From the NCBI GenBank assembly GCA_902775735.1, contig CACYNH010000008.1, positions 1 to 64,000 of the forward strand: a stretch of DNA of 64,000 nt, given 5' to 3'. This document shows, in pieces, positions 45,295 through 54,209 of the stretch. The position numbers and the translations under genes are program-made. Under the pieces are notes generated by a model. It was not told where the DNA came from, did not search any database, and saw only the letters and a list, made by a program, of their open reading frames with translations. Numbering within the stretch: position 1 is the first letter of the stretch; every line of letters starts with the position of its first letter. The stretch is from an uncultured Erysipelotrichaceae bacterium. Lineage in GTDB: Bacteria; Bacillota_I; Bacilli_A; Erysipelotrichales; Erysipelotrichaceae.

Positions 45295-46880
45295 GAACAT
45301 TCAGAAAGCTTACGCTCAGTGCGATTGCGGCCGGAATGGCGCTTGTTCTGAGCGGCTGCCACGGCTCCCAGGGCATGGCCGATTATGTTGTGCCGGAAGC
45401 CTTTGATGAGAATCAGACTCATGAACTGGTCTTCTGGGCGAAGAATGACACCAACAGAACCCAGACTGCCATCTATGAAAAGGCGATCGCTGATTTTGAA
45501 AACATGTATCCCAACATCAGCGTCAAGATCAGACTCTACACCGATTACTCGAATATCTATAACGACGTCATCACCAACATCGCCACCAACACAACCCCCA
45601 ACGTCTGCATTACCTATCCGGACCACATCGCGACCTACATGACCGGAATCAACACCGTCGTCGCCCTGGATGATCTGATGTATGACCAGAAGTACGGCCT
45701 TGGCGGCAGTGAGGTGAAATTCGATTCCCCGGCGGTGGATGAAGTCATCCCCGAATTCCTTGATGAATGCATCATCCAGGATTCCTACTACGCGATTCCG
45801 TTCATGCGTTCGACCGAAGCCTGCTACATCAACAAGACCTATGTTGAAAAGCTCGGCTTTGAGCTGCCGGAAGTCATGACATGGGATTTCATGTTTGAAG
45901 TCGCCGAAGCCGCCATGGCAAAGGACGCAGACGGCAATTTCACCGTCAACGGCCAGAATGTCATGATCCCGATCATCTACAAGTCCACCGACAACATGAT
46001 GATCCAGTGGCTTGCCCAGAAGGACGCGGAATATTCCGACAATGACGGCAATATCCTGATCTTCAATGACGACACAAAGGAAATCATGTATAAATCCGCT
46101 GAGCATGGCGCGACCGGCGCTTTCTCCACCTTCAAGATTTCCTCTTATCCGGCCAACTTCTTAAATGCCGGCCAGTGCATCTTCGCGATCGACTCGACAG
46201 CCGGGGCCACATGGATGGGCACCGACGCGCCGCTGGTTGACATTTCACCGGACCAGATCGTCGAGTTTGAAACAGCCGTCAGGATGATTCCCCAGGAGAA
46301 TCCGTCTTCCCCGAAGATGATCTCCCAGGGTCCCTCCATCTGCATCTTCAACAAAAACAACACACAGGAGGTTCTCGCTTCCTGGCTGTTTGCCCAGTAT
46401 CTTTTAACCAATGATGTGCAGATCGCCTACAGCGAAACCGAAGGCTATGTGCCGGTCACTTCCAAAGCGCAGGATTCCGACGTCTATCAGGACTATCTTG
46501 CAAGGGAAGGCGAAGACAACAATGATCACTACGCCGCCAAAATCCAGGCTTCAAAGCTGCTGCTGGACAACACCTCCAACACCTTTGTCACTCCGGTCTT
46601 TAACGGCTCGGCTTCCCTGCGACAGGCGGCCGGTCAGCTGATCGAAAATGCCGTCAAGTCGGCCAGAAGAAAAGAGACCGTCGACGACGCCTATTGCGAG
46701 GAGCAGTTCTCCAAAGTCACTTCTCTCTACCATCTTGATCAGATCTCTGCCGCTTCCGCTGAAAGTGAGGATCTCGGTCCTCTTCCTTCCGCTTCCAAGG
46801 CGCTGCTGATCACGCTGGTTGTGATCTGGATCATCCTTGGCATCGTCTATGCTGTGCCGATGCTGAAGGGGAAGAATTAA
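45291..46880 (+). CDS. Solute-binding lipoprotein with an extra C-terminal membrane helix
   Basis: 529 residues, longer than the usual 420 or so. The signal ends in a lipobox with Cys near residue 23 (LVLSGCHGS). The body is a bacterial solute-binding type 1 fold (ELVFWAKNDTNRTQ, ADFENMYPNISVKI). The end is a hydrophobic helix at about 502-524 after a Ser/Ala-rich linker, and a short KGKN tail. It would be fixed to the membrane at both ends. The substrate is probably an oligosaccharide or glycerol-phosphate-like compound, not determined. Confidence 0.85.
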   Translation: MRTFRKLTLSAIAAGMALVLSGCHGSQGMADYVVPEAFDENQTHELVFWAKNDTNRTQTAIYEKAIADFENMYPNISVKIRLYTDYSNIYNDVITNIATNTTPNVCITYPDHIATYMTGINTVVALDDLMYDQKYGLGGSEVKFDSPAVDEVIPEFLDECIIQDSYYAIPFMRSTEACYINKTYVEKLGFELPEVMTWDFMFEVAEAAMAKDADGNFTVNGQNVMIPIIYKSTDNMMIQWLAQKDAEYSDNDGNILIFNDDTKEIMYKSAEHGATGAFSTFKISSYPANFLNAGQCIFAIDSTAGATWMGTDAPLVDISPDQIVEFETAVRMIPQENPSSPKMISQGPSICIFNKNNTQEVLASWLFAQYLLTNDVQIAYSETEGYVPVTSKAQDSDVYQDYLAREGEDNNDHYAAKIQASKLLLDNTSNTFVTPVFNGSASLRQAAGQLIENAVKSARRKETVDDAYCEEQFSKVTSLYHLDQISAASAESEDLGPLPSASKALLITLVVIWIILGIVYAVPMLKGKN

Positions 46881-46896
46881 ACTCCCACGTTAATAG

Positions 46897-47244
46897 CAGT
46901 ATCTTGAAGATTTCAGGGCTGCTTCAGTCGATATAGATGATCTGTTTGAAAAGATCCGTTCACTGAATCTTTTCATGGAGACTGAATATGCGGAAAAGAA
47001 AAACAATCTGAACAGATACTGGATGATTGCAAAAAGAAGTGAGGACAAAGCAGCGCTTTCTCATCATTATGCCGATCAGATGGAAGAAATGAAGAAACTT
47101 GCGGATACCGGGAATCTCGATGAGCTCAGAAGCAGGATGACATTGTATCTTGAAAAAGAAGAGTTCTACCGCAATGAAGGAATGAGTTTCACAGTCAATG
47201 AAGAGCTGACTGCGATTGCTGAAATGCTCAGGCAGATTCATTGA
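46897..47244 (+). pseudogene. Probable 5'-truncated gene remnant or short ORF
   Basis: The frame is open from 46897 to the stop at 47242-47244 and reads as a helical charged protein (QYLEDFRAASVDIDDL, later RYWMIAKRSEDKAALSHHYADQ). The only ATG (46975) lies far inside the coherent sequence and has no ribosome binding site. The upstream part looks like protein but has no start codon. I read it as the tail of a lost gene; a real 89-residue protein from 46975 is possible. No family is recognised. Confidence 0.4.
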
Positions 47245-47360
47245 ACGCATGAAATCATTCTTAAATCAGGCATGACCTGTGTTTTGTATTCTGTGTGCAC
47301 GCTATTTCAGAATATGATTTATAATGATATTGCCTGAATGGCAGAGAGGGAAAAGAAAAA

Positions 47361-48161
47361 ATGAAAAAAGCTCTGTATGGAATTTTAGCACTTACAATGG
47401 CTGCATCACTGGCAGGCTGCGGCTCCAAGACTGACGGCGGCAACGGCGGCTCAAGCGCTGCAGGCCCTGACACAACCAAGGGCGAAGGCGTCATGACTTA
47501 TGCGGAATATGCAGCTGCGGCTGTTGATGACAAAGTCACAATCGAGGCTTATGTTCAGGACAAGCAGTCCTGGTGGGACAACAAAGGCACATTCTTCGCA
47601 CAGGATGCGGACGGCGCTTACTACATCTATGACATGCCTGTTTCCGAAGAAGACTACAACAAGCTGGCAGTCGGCACAAAAGTAAAGATCACCGGCTACA
47701 AGGCTGAATGGAGCGGCGAAGTTGAAATCGCTGAAGCTGAATATGAGATTCTCGACGGCAGCTGGGTTGCGGAAGCCAAGGATGTTACCGCAGACCTCGG
47801 CACTGACAAGCTCATCGACTCCATGAACCAGAAAGTCGTCTTCAAGGGCGTCACAATTGAACCGGCTGAATATTCCGAAGACGGCAAGACAGTCACAGTC
47901 TACAAGAACGATGCAGGCGAAGAGCAGGCTTACATGTACAAGTGGAACGGCACCGGCGCACAGGGCGATGACGTTTACTTCACAGTCTCCAAGGACGGCA
48001 AAAACTACTCCTTCCTGGTCAAGACATATCTGACAGACAGCTCCACAGATGTCTACAAGGCTGCCGAAGCTCTCGAAGTCGGCAAGACATATGATCTGGA
48101 AGGCTATCTGTACTGGTACAACGGACCGAACCCGTACATCACAGCAATCAAGGCTAACTGA
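47361..48161 (+). CDS. Lipoprotein with two OB-like domains
   Basis: 266 residues. A lipobox with Cys at 20 (SLAGC) is followed by a low-complexity GGNGGSSAAG linker. Two similar beta-rich blocks follow: VDDKVTIEAYVQD...VGTKVKITGY at about 54-113 and MNQKVVFKGVTI...VGKTYDLEGYLYW at about 155-255. Both have the OB-like 'function of barrel strands ending in a Y-x-G-Y/W'. It is on the outer membrane face; the ligand is unknown. A strong terminator follows. Confidence 0.75.
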   Translation: MKKALYGILALTMAASLAGCGSKTDGGNGGSSAAGPDTTKGEGVMTYAEYAAAAVDDKVTIEAYVQDKQSWWDNKGTFFAQDADGAYYIYDMPVSEEDYNKLAVGTKVKITGYKAEWSGEVEIAEAEYEILDGSWVAEAKDVTADLGTDKLIDSMNQKVVFKGVTIEPAEYSEDGKTVTVYKNDAGEEQAYMYKWNGTGAQGDDVYFTVSKDGKNYSFLVKTYLTDSSTDVYKAAEALEVGKTYDLEGYLYWYNGPNPYITAIKAN

Positions 48162-48170
48162 CTTAAGGTG

Positions 48171-48203
48171 ACAGATCTCATCCATGATGGGATCTGTTTT
48201 TTT
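48171..48203 (+). terminator. Rho-independent terminator
   Basis: A 12-pair stem ACAGATCTCATC / GATGGGATCTGT with one G-T pair and a T run. Confidence 0.9.
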
Positions 48204-48246
48204 GTACTTTGGTGTATCATATCTGTGGTTAAAGGAGACAATAGAA

Positions 48247-49548
48247 ATGATAAACCAGCAGCTTCTGCAGTTTCTTTCTGAATCCGTGACCGCGTTCCAT
48301 GCGGTGGGCAGCGTCAGAAGAGAACTGACTGAAAACGGATATGAAGAACTATGCGAAGGGGAGAAATGGACTCTTCAGAAAGGAAAGAAGTACTTCACTG
48401 TCCGCAATGAATCCAGCCTGATCGCGTTCCGGATTCCGGAAGGTGAAGTGAACGGCTTTATGGCCGGGGCAGCCCATACCGACTCACCCTCATTCCGCAT
48501 AAAACCGCAGCCGGAAATGAAGGGTAACGGGTGTATCAGGCTGAATACCGAAGGCTATGGCGGAATGCTGTGCGGACCATGGTTTGACAGGCCTCTTTCC
48601 GTCGCCGGCAGACTGATTGTAAAAACAGAAAACGGCATCCGCACACAGTTATATAAATCAGAACGGGATCTGCTTCTGATTCCATCCCTTGCCATTCATA
48701 TGAACAGAGGCGTCAATGAAAACACTTCTTACAACAAGCAGGTGGACATGATGCCCTTATTCGCGGAAGAAAGCGATGAGCATTGTACACTCATGGATGT
48801 CATCAGTGAAGAGACCGGCATTGCCAAAGAGGATATGATCGCGTCGGATCTGATGCTGTATAACCGGGAAGAGCCGCGGATCTGGGGCGCACGGAATGAA
48901 TTCCTTTCTTCCGGTCATCTCGATGATCTGCAATGCGTGTTTGGTTTAATGAAAGGCTTCCTGGCTGCTTCTGAGTCTCTAAGCATTCCTGTTCTTGCCT
49001 TATTCGATAATGAAGAAGTCGGTTCTCTGACCAAGCAGGGCGCCTATTCGACTTTCTTCTATGATGTATTAAGAAGAATTGCTTTATGCCTTGACAAGGA
49101 TGAGGAGGAATTCCGGATGATGCTGGCGGACAGTTTCCTTGTGTCTGCCGATAACGCCCATGCTGTTCATCCCAATCATCCCGAAAAAGCGGATCCCATC
49201 CTTCACCCGGCAATGAACAAAGGAATTGTGCTCAAATACAGCGCCAACCAGAAATATACCAGTGACGCGGTTTCCGCTTCCATCTTCCGCTTAGTATGCA
49301 AAGAGGCGGATGTGCCGCTGCAGGAATTCACCAACCGCTCTGATCTGGCGGGAGGAAGCACACTTGGAAACCTCTCCAACAACCAGGTGTCGATGAACGC
49401 CGTCGATATCGGTCTTCCGCAGCTGGCCATGCATTCATGCTATGAAACGGCAGGGGTCAAAGATACAGAATATCTTGTCAAAGCGATGAAGGTATACTAC
49501 AGCCACGCCCTCAAAGAAGAAGGCAAAGGCGCTTATAATCTGATTTAA
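48247..49548 (+). CDS. apeB: M18 family aminopeptidase
   Basis: 433 residues. Zinc ligands sit in AAHTDSPSF and SSGHLDDLQ, and FDNEEVGSLTKQGA holds the catalytic Glu. It removes N-terminal residues, often Asp/Glu, from peptides. The ATG at 48247 follows AAAGGAGA; upstream in-frame codons overlap the terminator. Converges with pepT. Confidence 0.93.
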   Translation: MINQQLLQFLSESVTAFHAVGSVRRELTENGYEELCEGEKWTLQKGKKYFTVRNESSLIAFRIPEGEVNGFMAGAAHTDSPSFRIKPQPEMKGNGCIRLNTEGYGGMLCGPWFDRPLSVAGRLIVKTENGIRTQLYKSERDLLLIPSLAIHMNRGVNENTSYNKQVDMMPLFAEESDEHCTLMDVISEETGIAKEDMIASDLMLYNREEPRIWGARNEFLSSGHLDDLQCVFGLMKGFLAASESLSIPVLALFDNEEVGSLTKQGAYSTFFYDVLRRIALCLDKDEEEFRMMLADSFLVSADNAHAVHPNHPEKADPILHPAMNKGIVLKYSANQKYTSDAVSASIFRLVCKEADVPLQEFTNRSDLAGGSTLGNLSNNQVSMNAVDIGLPQLAMHSCYETAGVKDTEYLVKAMKVYYSHALKEEGKGAYNLI

Positions 49549-49553
49549 AAGAA

Positions 49554-49581
49554 AAAGCGGAAGTGTGATGGCTTCCGCTTT
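49554..49581. terminator. Bidirectional terminator between apeB and pepT
   Basis: AAAGCGGAAG / CTTCCGCTTT perfect ten-pair stem with an 8-base loop. Confidence 0.88.
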
Positions 49582-49583
49582 GT

Positions 49584-50816
49584 TTAACGTGCGCAGATTT
49601 CAACGAGTTTTAAGAGGATCTCCACATTCTTTTCCATTGACTGGATGGGCACATATTCAAATCTGCCATGGGCGTTTTCGTATCCTGCCGAAAGATTGGG
49701 ACAGGGCAGTCCTCTGTGGCTGAGAGCGGAGCCGTCTGTGCCGCCGCGGAACGCTTCGCTGCGTGCTTTGACTCCGGTGGATTCAATCGCTTCAATCAGA
49801 TCATCCATCATCCAGGGCACTGTATTGATCACTTCCTTCATCGAACGGTAGGTGGGAATGATTTCAAGAGTGACACACTCTTCGCCGTATTCCTTCTGCA
49901 GGGACTCTGTGACTTTGCGCAGATAGTCTTCCCGCTGGGCAAAGTGGACAGGATCATGGTCGCGGACGATCAGAACGATTTCACCTGTTTCGCATGTGGC
50001 TGAGAAACTGACCGCGTGATAGAAACCTTCACGGCCGGAAGTATATTGGGGCTTTTCGAACTTAGGCAGTCTGGAAAGGAATTCGGTTCCGATATCCACG
50101 GCGTTTTTCATGATGCCTTTTGCGGTTCCGGTATGGACGGAGATGCCTTTGAGATGAACGTTTGCCTGGGAGGCGTTGAATGTTTCATCAATATAGACGC
50201 CAAGATGATCGCCATCCAGTGTATAGGCGACCGGGCTTTCGAAGCGTACAAGATCAAGATCCCTGGCAAGTCCGCCGACTTCCTCATCCGGCGTAAAGGC
50301 AAGGGAGATGAGTCCATGGGGGATCTCTGTGTGCTGATTGAGATATTCCGCCATTGTCATGATCGCGGCAATGGACGCTTTGTCATCCCCGCCAAGAAGG
50401 GTTGTGCCGTCGGTCAGGATCAGATCCTGGCCAATGTACATCTTCAGGTTTTCGAATTCGGAAACCTTCATGACGATGTTCTTTTCTTTGTTCAGAACAA
50501 TGTCTGAACCGTCATAGTTTTCCAGAACCCATGGCTTCACATCCGTCCCGGAAGCGTCGGGTGCAGTGTCCATATGGGCGATCAGGCCCAGAGGTTTTCC
50601 TTCCGTGTTTGCCTCAATCTTTCCATAGACGACGCATTTTTCCCGGTCAAGATAAACTGACGTGCAGCCGATCTCCTTCAGTTCCTTTTCCAGCATGTAC
50701 GCAAGATCAAACTGCTTCATGGTTGTGGGAACAGTTGATGAATGATTGGAAGACTGGGTATCGACTTTTGCGTAGCGGATCATACGCTCTTTTACTTTTT
50801 CATAGAATTCACTCAT
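49584..50816 (-). CDS. pepT: Peptidase T (tripeptide aminopeptidase)
   Basis: 410 residues. LIAHMDTAPD and LLGGDDKASIAAI hold the zinc His and Asp, TPDEEVGGLARD the catalytic Glu, and FRGGTDGSALSHRGLPCPNL the C-terminal ligand. It cuts tripeptides in the cytosol. The start at 50816 is the first that matches the family's N-terminus. Confidence 0.95.
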   Translation of the reverse strand: MSEFYEKVKERMIRYAKVDTQSSNHSSTVPTTMKQFDLAYMLEKELKEIGCTSVYLDREKCVVYGKIEANTEGKPLGLIAHMDTAPDASGTDVKPWVLENYDGSDIVLNKEKNIVMKVSEFENLKMYIGQDLILTDGTTLLGGDDKASIAAIMTMAEYLNQHTEIPHGLISLAFTPDEEVGGLARDLDLVRFESPVAYTLDGDHLGVYIDETFNASQANVHLKGISVHTGTAKGIMKNAVDIGTEFLSRLPKFEKPQYTSGREGFYHAVSFSATCETGEIVLIVRDHDPVHFAQREDYLRKVTESLQKEYGEECVTLEIIPTYRSMKEVINTVPWMMDDLIEAIESTGVKARSEAFRGGTDGSALSHRGLPCPNLSAGYENAHGRFEYVPIQSMEKNVEILLKLVEICAR

Positions 50817-50905
50817 AGCTTTTCTTTTCCTTCCATACCATTGTACTGGATGATTCTCAATTTGCCATGTTAGAATGAGTCCGTAACTTTTTTTAAGGGG
50901 TATGT

Positions 50906-51496
50906 ATGGCAAAGCTTTATTTCTATTACGGAGCGATGGGCTCCTCCAAAACCGCCAACGCTCTGATGGCGAATTATAACTATGAGGAAAGAGGGCAGAA
51001 AACACTTCTGGCCAAGACAAATATCGATACCAGAGACGGCGCCAATGTGATCCGCTCAAGAATCGGTTTAGAGAAAGAATGCGTTCTTTTAAGCGATGTG
51101 TGCGCGATGAGCGATGAGGAACTGAGCAGATATGACGCGATCATTGTTGATGAAATTCAGTTCGCGAAAAAAGAACAGATCGACCGTCTGGCCCATATCG
51201 CTGACTACTGCGATGTTCCGGTCATGACCTATGGTTTAAGGTCCGATTTCCAGCTGAACCTGTTTGAAGGGTCCGAAAGGCTTCTTGCGATCGCCGACTG
51301 CATCCATGAAGTCAAGACGATCTGCTGGTGCGGCCGCAAGGCTACATGCAACGCGCGCTACAATGAAAACGGCATCGTCAGATCAGGGGCCCAGGTCATG
51401 CTGGGGGCAAATGATGAATATATCGCTCTTTGCCGCAGACATTTTATTGAAGGCAAACTCAGAGCCGACGATGATTCCGTGGGACTGACCGACTGA
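50906..51496 (+). CDS. tdk: Thymidine kinase
   Basis: 196 residues. P-loop GAMGSSKT at 9-16, the metal Asp in IIVDEIQF, and two Cys pairs (CWCGRKATC and later CRRHF) that bind zinc. It phosphorylates thymidine in the salvage pathway. TTTAAGGGG precedes the ATG. Divergent from pepT. Confidence 0.95.
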   Translation: MAKLYFYYGAMGSSKTANALMANYNYEERGQKTLLAKTNIDTRDGANVIRSRIGLEKECVLLSDVCAMSDEELSRYDAIIVDEIQFAKKEQIDRLAHIADYCDVPVMTYGLRSDFQLNLFEGSERLLAIADCIHEVKTICWCGRKATCNARYNENGIVRSGAQVMLGANDEYIALCRRHFIEGKLRADDDSVGLTD

Positions 51497-51518
51497 AAAC
51501 ACCTCAGGGTGTTTTTTT
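51497..51518 (+). terminator. Rho-independent terminator after tdk
   Basis: AAACACC / GGTGTTT stem with loop TCAG and a T run. Confidence 0.85.
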
Positions 51519-51530
51519 GTTTCACAATTC

Positions 51531-51556
51531 AAAAAAGCCGCCCGTGAAGAGCAGCT
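51531..51556 (-). terminator. Terminator of the UPF0371 gene
   Basis: On the minus strand, AGCTGCTC pairs with GGGCGGCT (two G-T pairs, loop TTCAC), followed by five T. Confidence 0.7.
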
Positions 51557-51561
51557 TCGGA

Positions 51562-53049
51562 TTACTTCTTGTGATATAAGCGCTTCTGGTGGTAGACAGG
51601 GTCGGATGTCACATTCACACCAAGCTTGCGGAAGACATTGGCGTCTTCCAGCGGCAGGATGACTGTGGAGTGGGCTTCGGAACCTTTGAGGTTGACCAGC
51701 TGGGCCATGGCCGCTTCGGCGGCTTTGTTTGTTTTGGCGACAATTGCCAGGGCAATGAGCACTTCGTCGGAATGCAGACGGGGATTGCGGTTGCCCAGGT
51801 TGTTGACCTTGAGCTCCTGGATCGGCTTGACATATTCCGGTTCGATTAAGTGCACGTCCTTGTCGATTCCTGCCAACGCCTTGATCGCGTTGATGATTGT
51901 GGCGGCGGAAGGACCGAAGAGGGAAGAAGTCTTGCCGGTGACGATTCGGCCGTCGGGCAGTTCAAGCGCCATTGCCGGCTCGCCTGTTTCGTGGGCTTTG
52001 TTGGTTGCCTTCAGACAGACGTCTCTTGACTGCGGGGTGACGCCGACCTCGTTCATGAGGAATTCGATCTTCTGGATCGCGGACTCATCTGCCTTGTCGT
52101 TTCTGACATCGACCTTGGTCTGGTAGTAGCGGCGGACAATCTCCTGTTTTGAAGCTTCCTGGGCCGCTTCGTCATCCGTGATGCAGTAGCCGACCATGTT
52201 CACGCCCATGTCGGTAGGTGACTTGTAAGGCGATTCATTGAGGATTCTTGTGATGATGCGGTTGAGCACCGGGAAGATCTCGATGTCTCTGTTATAATTG
52301 ACAGCACTGATGCCGTAGGCTTCCAGATGATACGGGTCGATCATGTTCACATCATCAAGGTCAGCGGTGGCCGATTCATAAGCCAGGTTGACGGGATGGT
52401 GCAGCTTGAGGTTCCAGACCGGGAATGTTTCGAACTTCGCGTAGCCGGACGTGATGCCGTTGGCGGCATCATGGTAGAGCTGGGAAATGCAGGTTGCCAT
52501 TTTGCCGGAACCCGGACCCGGTGCAGTCACAACAATCAGGTTGCGCTCTGTCTGGACATACTGGTTTTTGCCAAGGCCTTCCGGGGAAACGATGAAGTCG
52601 ACATCGGTCGGGTATCCCTTGATCGGATAATGCAGGTAGGATTTGATGCCGGCGTTCTTCAGCTGATTGCGGAATGTTTCGACACCTGCCTGGTGGGTAT
52701 ACTGCGTAATGACAACAGAACCGACATAAAGATCCAGTGAGCGGAACGCGTCGACCAGACGGAAGACCTCCTGGTCATAGGTGATGCCAAGATCGCCTCT
52801 GGACTTGCTGTGTTCGATGTTATTCGCGTTAATGCATACAATGAGTTCGACCTGATCCTTCAGCTGGGTCAGCAGCTTGATTTTATTGTTTGGATCATAG
52901 CCTGGCAGCACTCTGGAAGCGTGGAAGTCCTCGAACATCTTGCCGCCGAATTCCAGGTAGAGTTTTCCCTTGAACATGTTGATGCGCTCAATGATCTTTT
53001 CACTCTGAAGCTTCAGGTACTTTTCGGAATCAAATGCTTTTTTCAGCAT
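51562..53049 (-). CDS. UPF0371 / DUF1846 protein
   Basis: 495 residues, the usual length. It starts [15 protein letters not shown] and carries the conserved [17 protein letters not shown], a P-loop-like [12 protein letters not shown] near residue 175, and [12 protein letters not shown] near the end. The family is widespread in Bacillota and its reaction is not firmly known. On the minus strand a TGA-TATACT extended -10 lies near 53075. Divergent from the YjbR fusion. Confidence 0.92.
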   Translation of the reverse strand: MLKKAFDSEKYLKLQSEKIIERINMFKGKLYLEFGGKMFEDFHASRVLPGYDPNNKIKLLTQLKDQVELIVCINANNIEHSKSRGDLGITYDQEVFRLVDAFRSLDLYVGSVVITQYTHQAGVETFRNQLKNAGIKSYLHYPIKGYPTDVDFIVSPEGLGKNQYVQTERNLIVVTAPGPGSGKMATCISQLYHDAANGITSGYAKFETFPVWNLKLHHPVNLAYESATADLDDVNMIDPYHLEAYGISAVNYNRDIEIFPVLNRIITRILNESPYKSPTDMGVNMVGYCITDDEAAQEASKQEIVRRYYQTKVDVRNDKADESAIQKIEFLMNEVGVTPQSRDVCLKATNKAHETGEPAMALELPDGRIVTGKTSSLFGPSAATIINAIKALAGIDKDVHLIEPEYVKPIQELKVNNLGNRNPRLHSDEVLIALAIVAKTNKAAEAAMAQLVNLKGSEAHSTVILPLEDANVFRKLGVNVTSDPVYHQKRLYHKK

Positions 53050-53117
53050 AACCGGTTTCCTCCATACCCGGCTAGTATATCAGAAGAGGTCAAATTGAAA
53101 AAGAAAAAATGAAAAGA

Positions 53118-53126
53118 TGATATAAT
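53118..53126 (+). promoter_or_regulatory. Extended -10 promoter of the YjbR/pepF operon
   Basis: TGA-TATAAT, 15 bases before the ATG at 53142. TTGAAA at 53095 is too far upstream (20-base spacer) to be a normal -35. Confidence 0.55.
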
Positions 53127-53141
53127 CAACCAGGAGTATAT

Positions 53142-54209
53142 ATGAGTCTTGAAAGTGATCTGTTTGAAAAACTAAGAGCCGATGAGGAAAAACTGCTTAT
53201 CTGCGGCTTTGTCAAAGAAGGAAATGAATATACAAAATCATATTCCCTTTGCGATGGCACAATGACTGCCGTGATTGCCATTGACGCTTCATTAAAGCCC
53301 TATGGAAAGGTCTATGATGAGTTTGAAGAGGAATATGTCGCCTTCAGGCCTGAAGGCACAAGAGGCACATTCGCGGCAAAAGTCAGGGGAGAATATATCG
53401 ATCTTCTTGAATCAATCGCCAGAGATTGCTTTGTGCCGGTTCCGTTTTCCAGTGATCAGGCAAACCGGGTCTATGATTATATAAAGAAAAAATATAATGG
53501 TGTTCCCGAGCATATCTTTGCCAAATATCCCGAATATGCCGTCTGGCGCCATACCGGCGGCAAATGGTATGCCCTGGCAATGGAAACAGCGGCGAACCAG
53601 ATCGAAGGAATCAGAGAGAAAACAGTTATACTCAATCTCAAAGTAAATGAAAAAGATCTGGAAGAGCTTTTGAAGCAGGACGGGATTTATCCGGCTTTCC
53701 ATATGAACCGGAAACACTGGATCACCGTAACTCTCAATGATACGGTGGATGATGAAAAACTCTTTGAGCTGATTCAGACAAGCAATCATCTGACTTCAGG
53801 CAGAAAAACAAACACCATTCACAGTGAATGGATCGTTCCGGCCAATCCGAAATACTTCGATCTGGACCATGCCTTTGAAATCAGCGACCTGCTTTACTGG
53901 AAACAGAGCTCGAAAGTCAAAGTCGGGGATCTTGTCTATATTTACTACGGGGCGCCGTATTCTGAACTGAGATATCTCTGCGTGGCGGTGCAGACAGACA
54001 TCCCGTACAAAGGCGCTTATGACGGCCCCATCAATATGGAAACATTAATGCGGTTGAAGAAGCTGTGCTTCTTTGATCAGAACAAACTGAACAGAAAAAA
54101 GCTTGCGGAATTCGGCGTGACCAATATCCGCGGGCCGCGATACATGCCGGAAGAATTAAAGAAAGAAATCTCACGGCTATATGATCTGGAGGAAATGATC
54201 AATGAGTGA
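53142..54209 (+). CDS. YjbR/MmcQ domain fused to a PUA/EVE-like domain
   Basis: 355 residues. The middle (about 105-230) fits the YjbR DNA-binding-like fold: VYDYIKKKYNGVPEHIFAKYPEYAVWRH, VILNLKVNEKDLEEL, HMNRKHWITVTLN. The C-terminal 110 residues start with SEWIVPANPKYFD and read VKVGDLVYIYYGAPYSELRYLCVAV, a PUA/EVE-like beta barrel. The first 100 residues are another alpha/beta block. The fusion suggests binding of a modified nucleic acid (inference). It overlaps pepF by 8 bases. Confidence 0.7.
   Translation: MSLESDLFEKLRADEEKLLICGFVKEGNEYTKSYSLCDGTMTAVIAIDASLKPYGKVYDEFEEEYVAFRPEGTRGTFAAKVRGEYIDLLESIARDCFVPVPFSSDQANRVYDYIKKKYNGVPEHIFAKYPEYAVWRHTGGKWYALAMETAANQIEGIREKTVILNLKVNEKDLEELLKQDGIYPAFHMNRKHWITVTLNDTVDDEKLFELIQTSNHLTSGRKTNTIHSEWIVPANPKYFDLDHAFEISDLLYWKQSSKVKVGDLVYIYYGAPYSELRYLCVAVQTDIPYKGAYDGPINMETLMRLKKLCFFDQNKLNRKKLAEFGVTNIRGPRYMPEELKKEISRLYDLEEMINE

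Noticed and set aside
45144-46106. Minus-strand open frame of 320 codons
   Set aside because: It is antisense to the permease and binding-protein genes, whose families are clear; it shows no family motif and no start signal.
47451-48185. Minus-strand open frame of 244 codons
   Set aside because: Antisense to the lipoprotein gene, which has a clear signal peptide and ribosome binding site.
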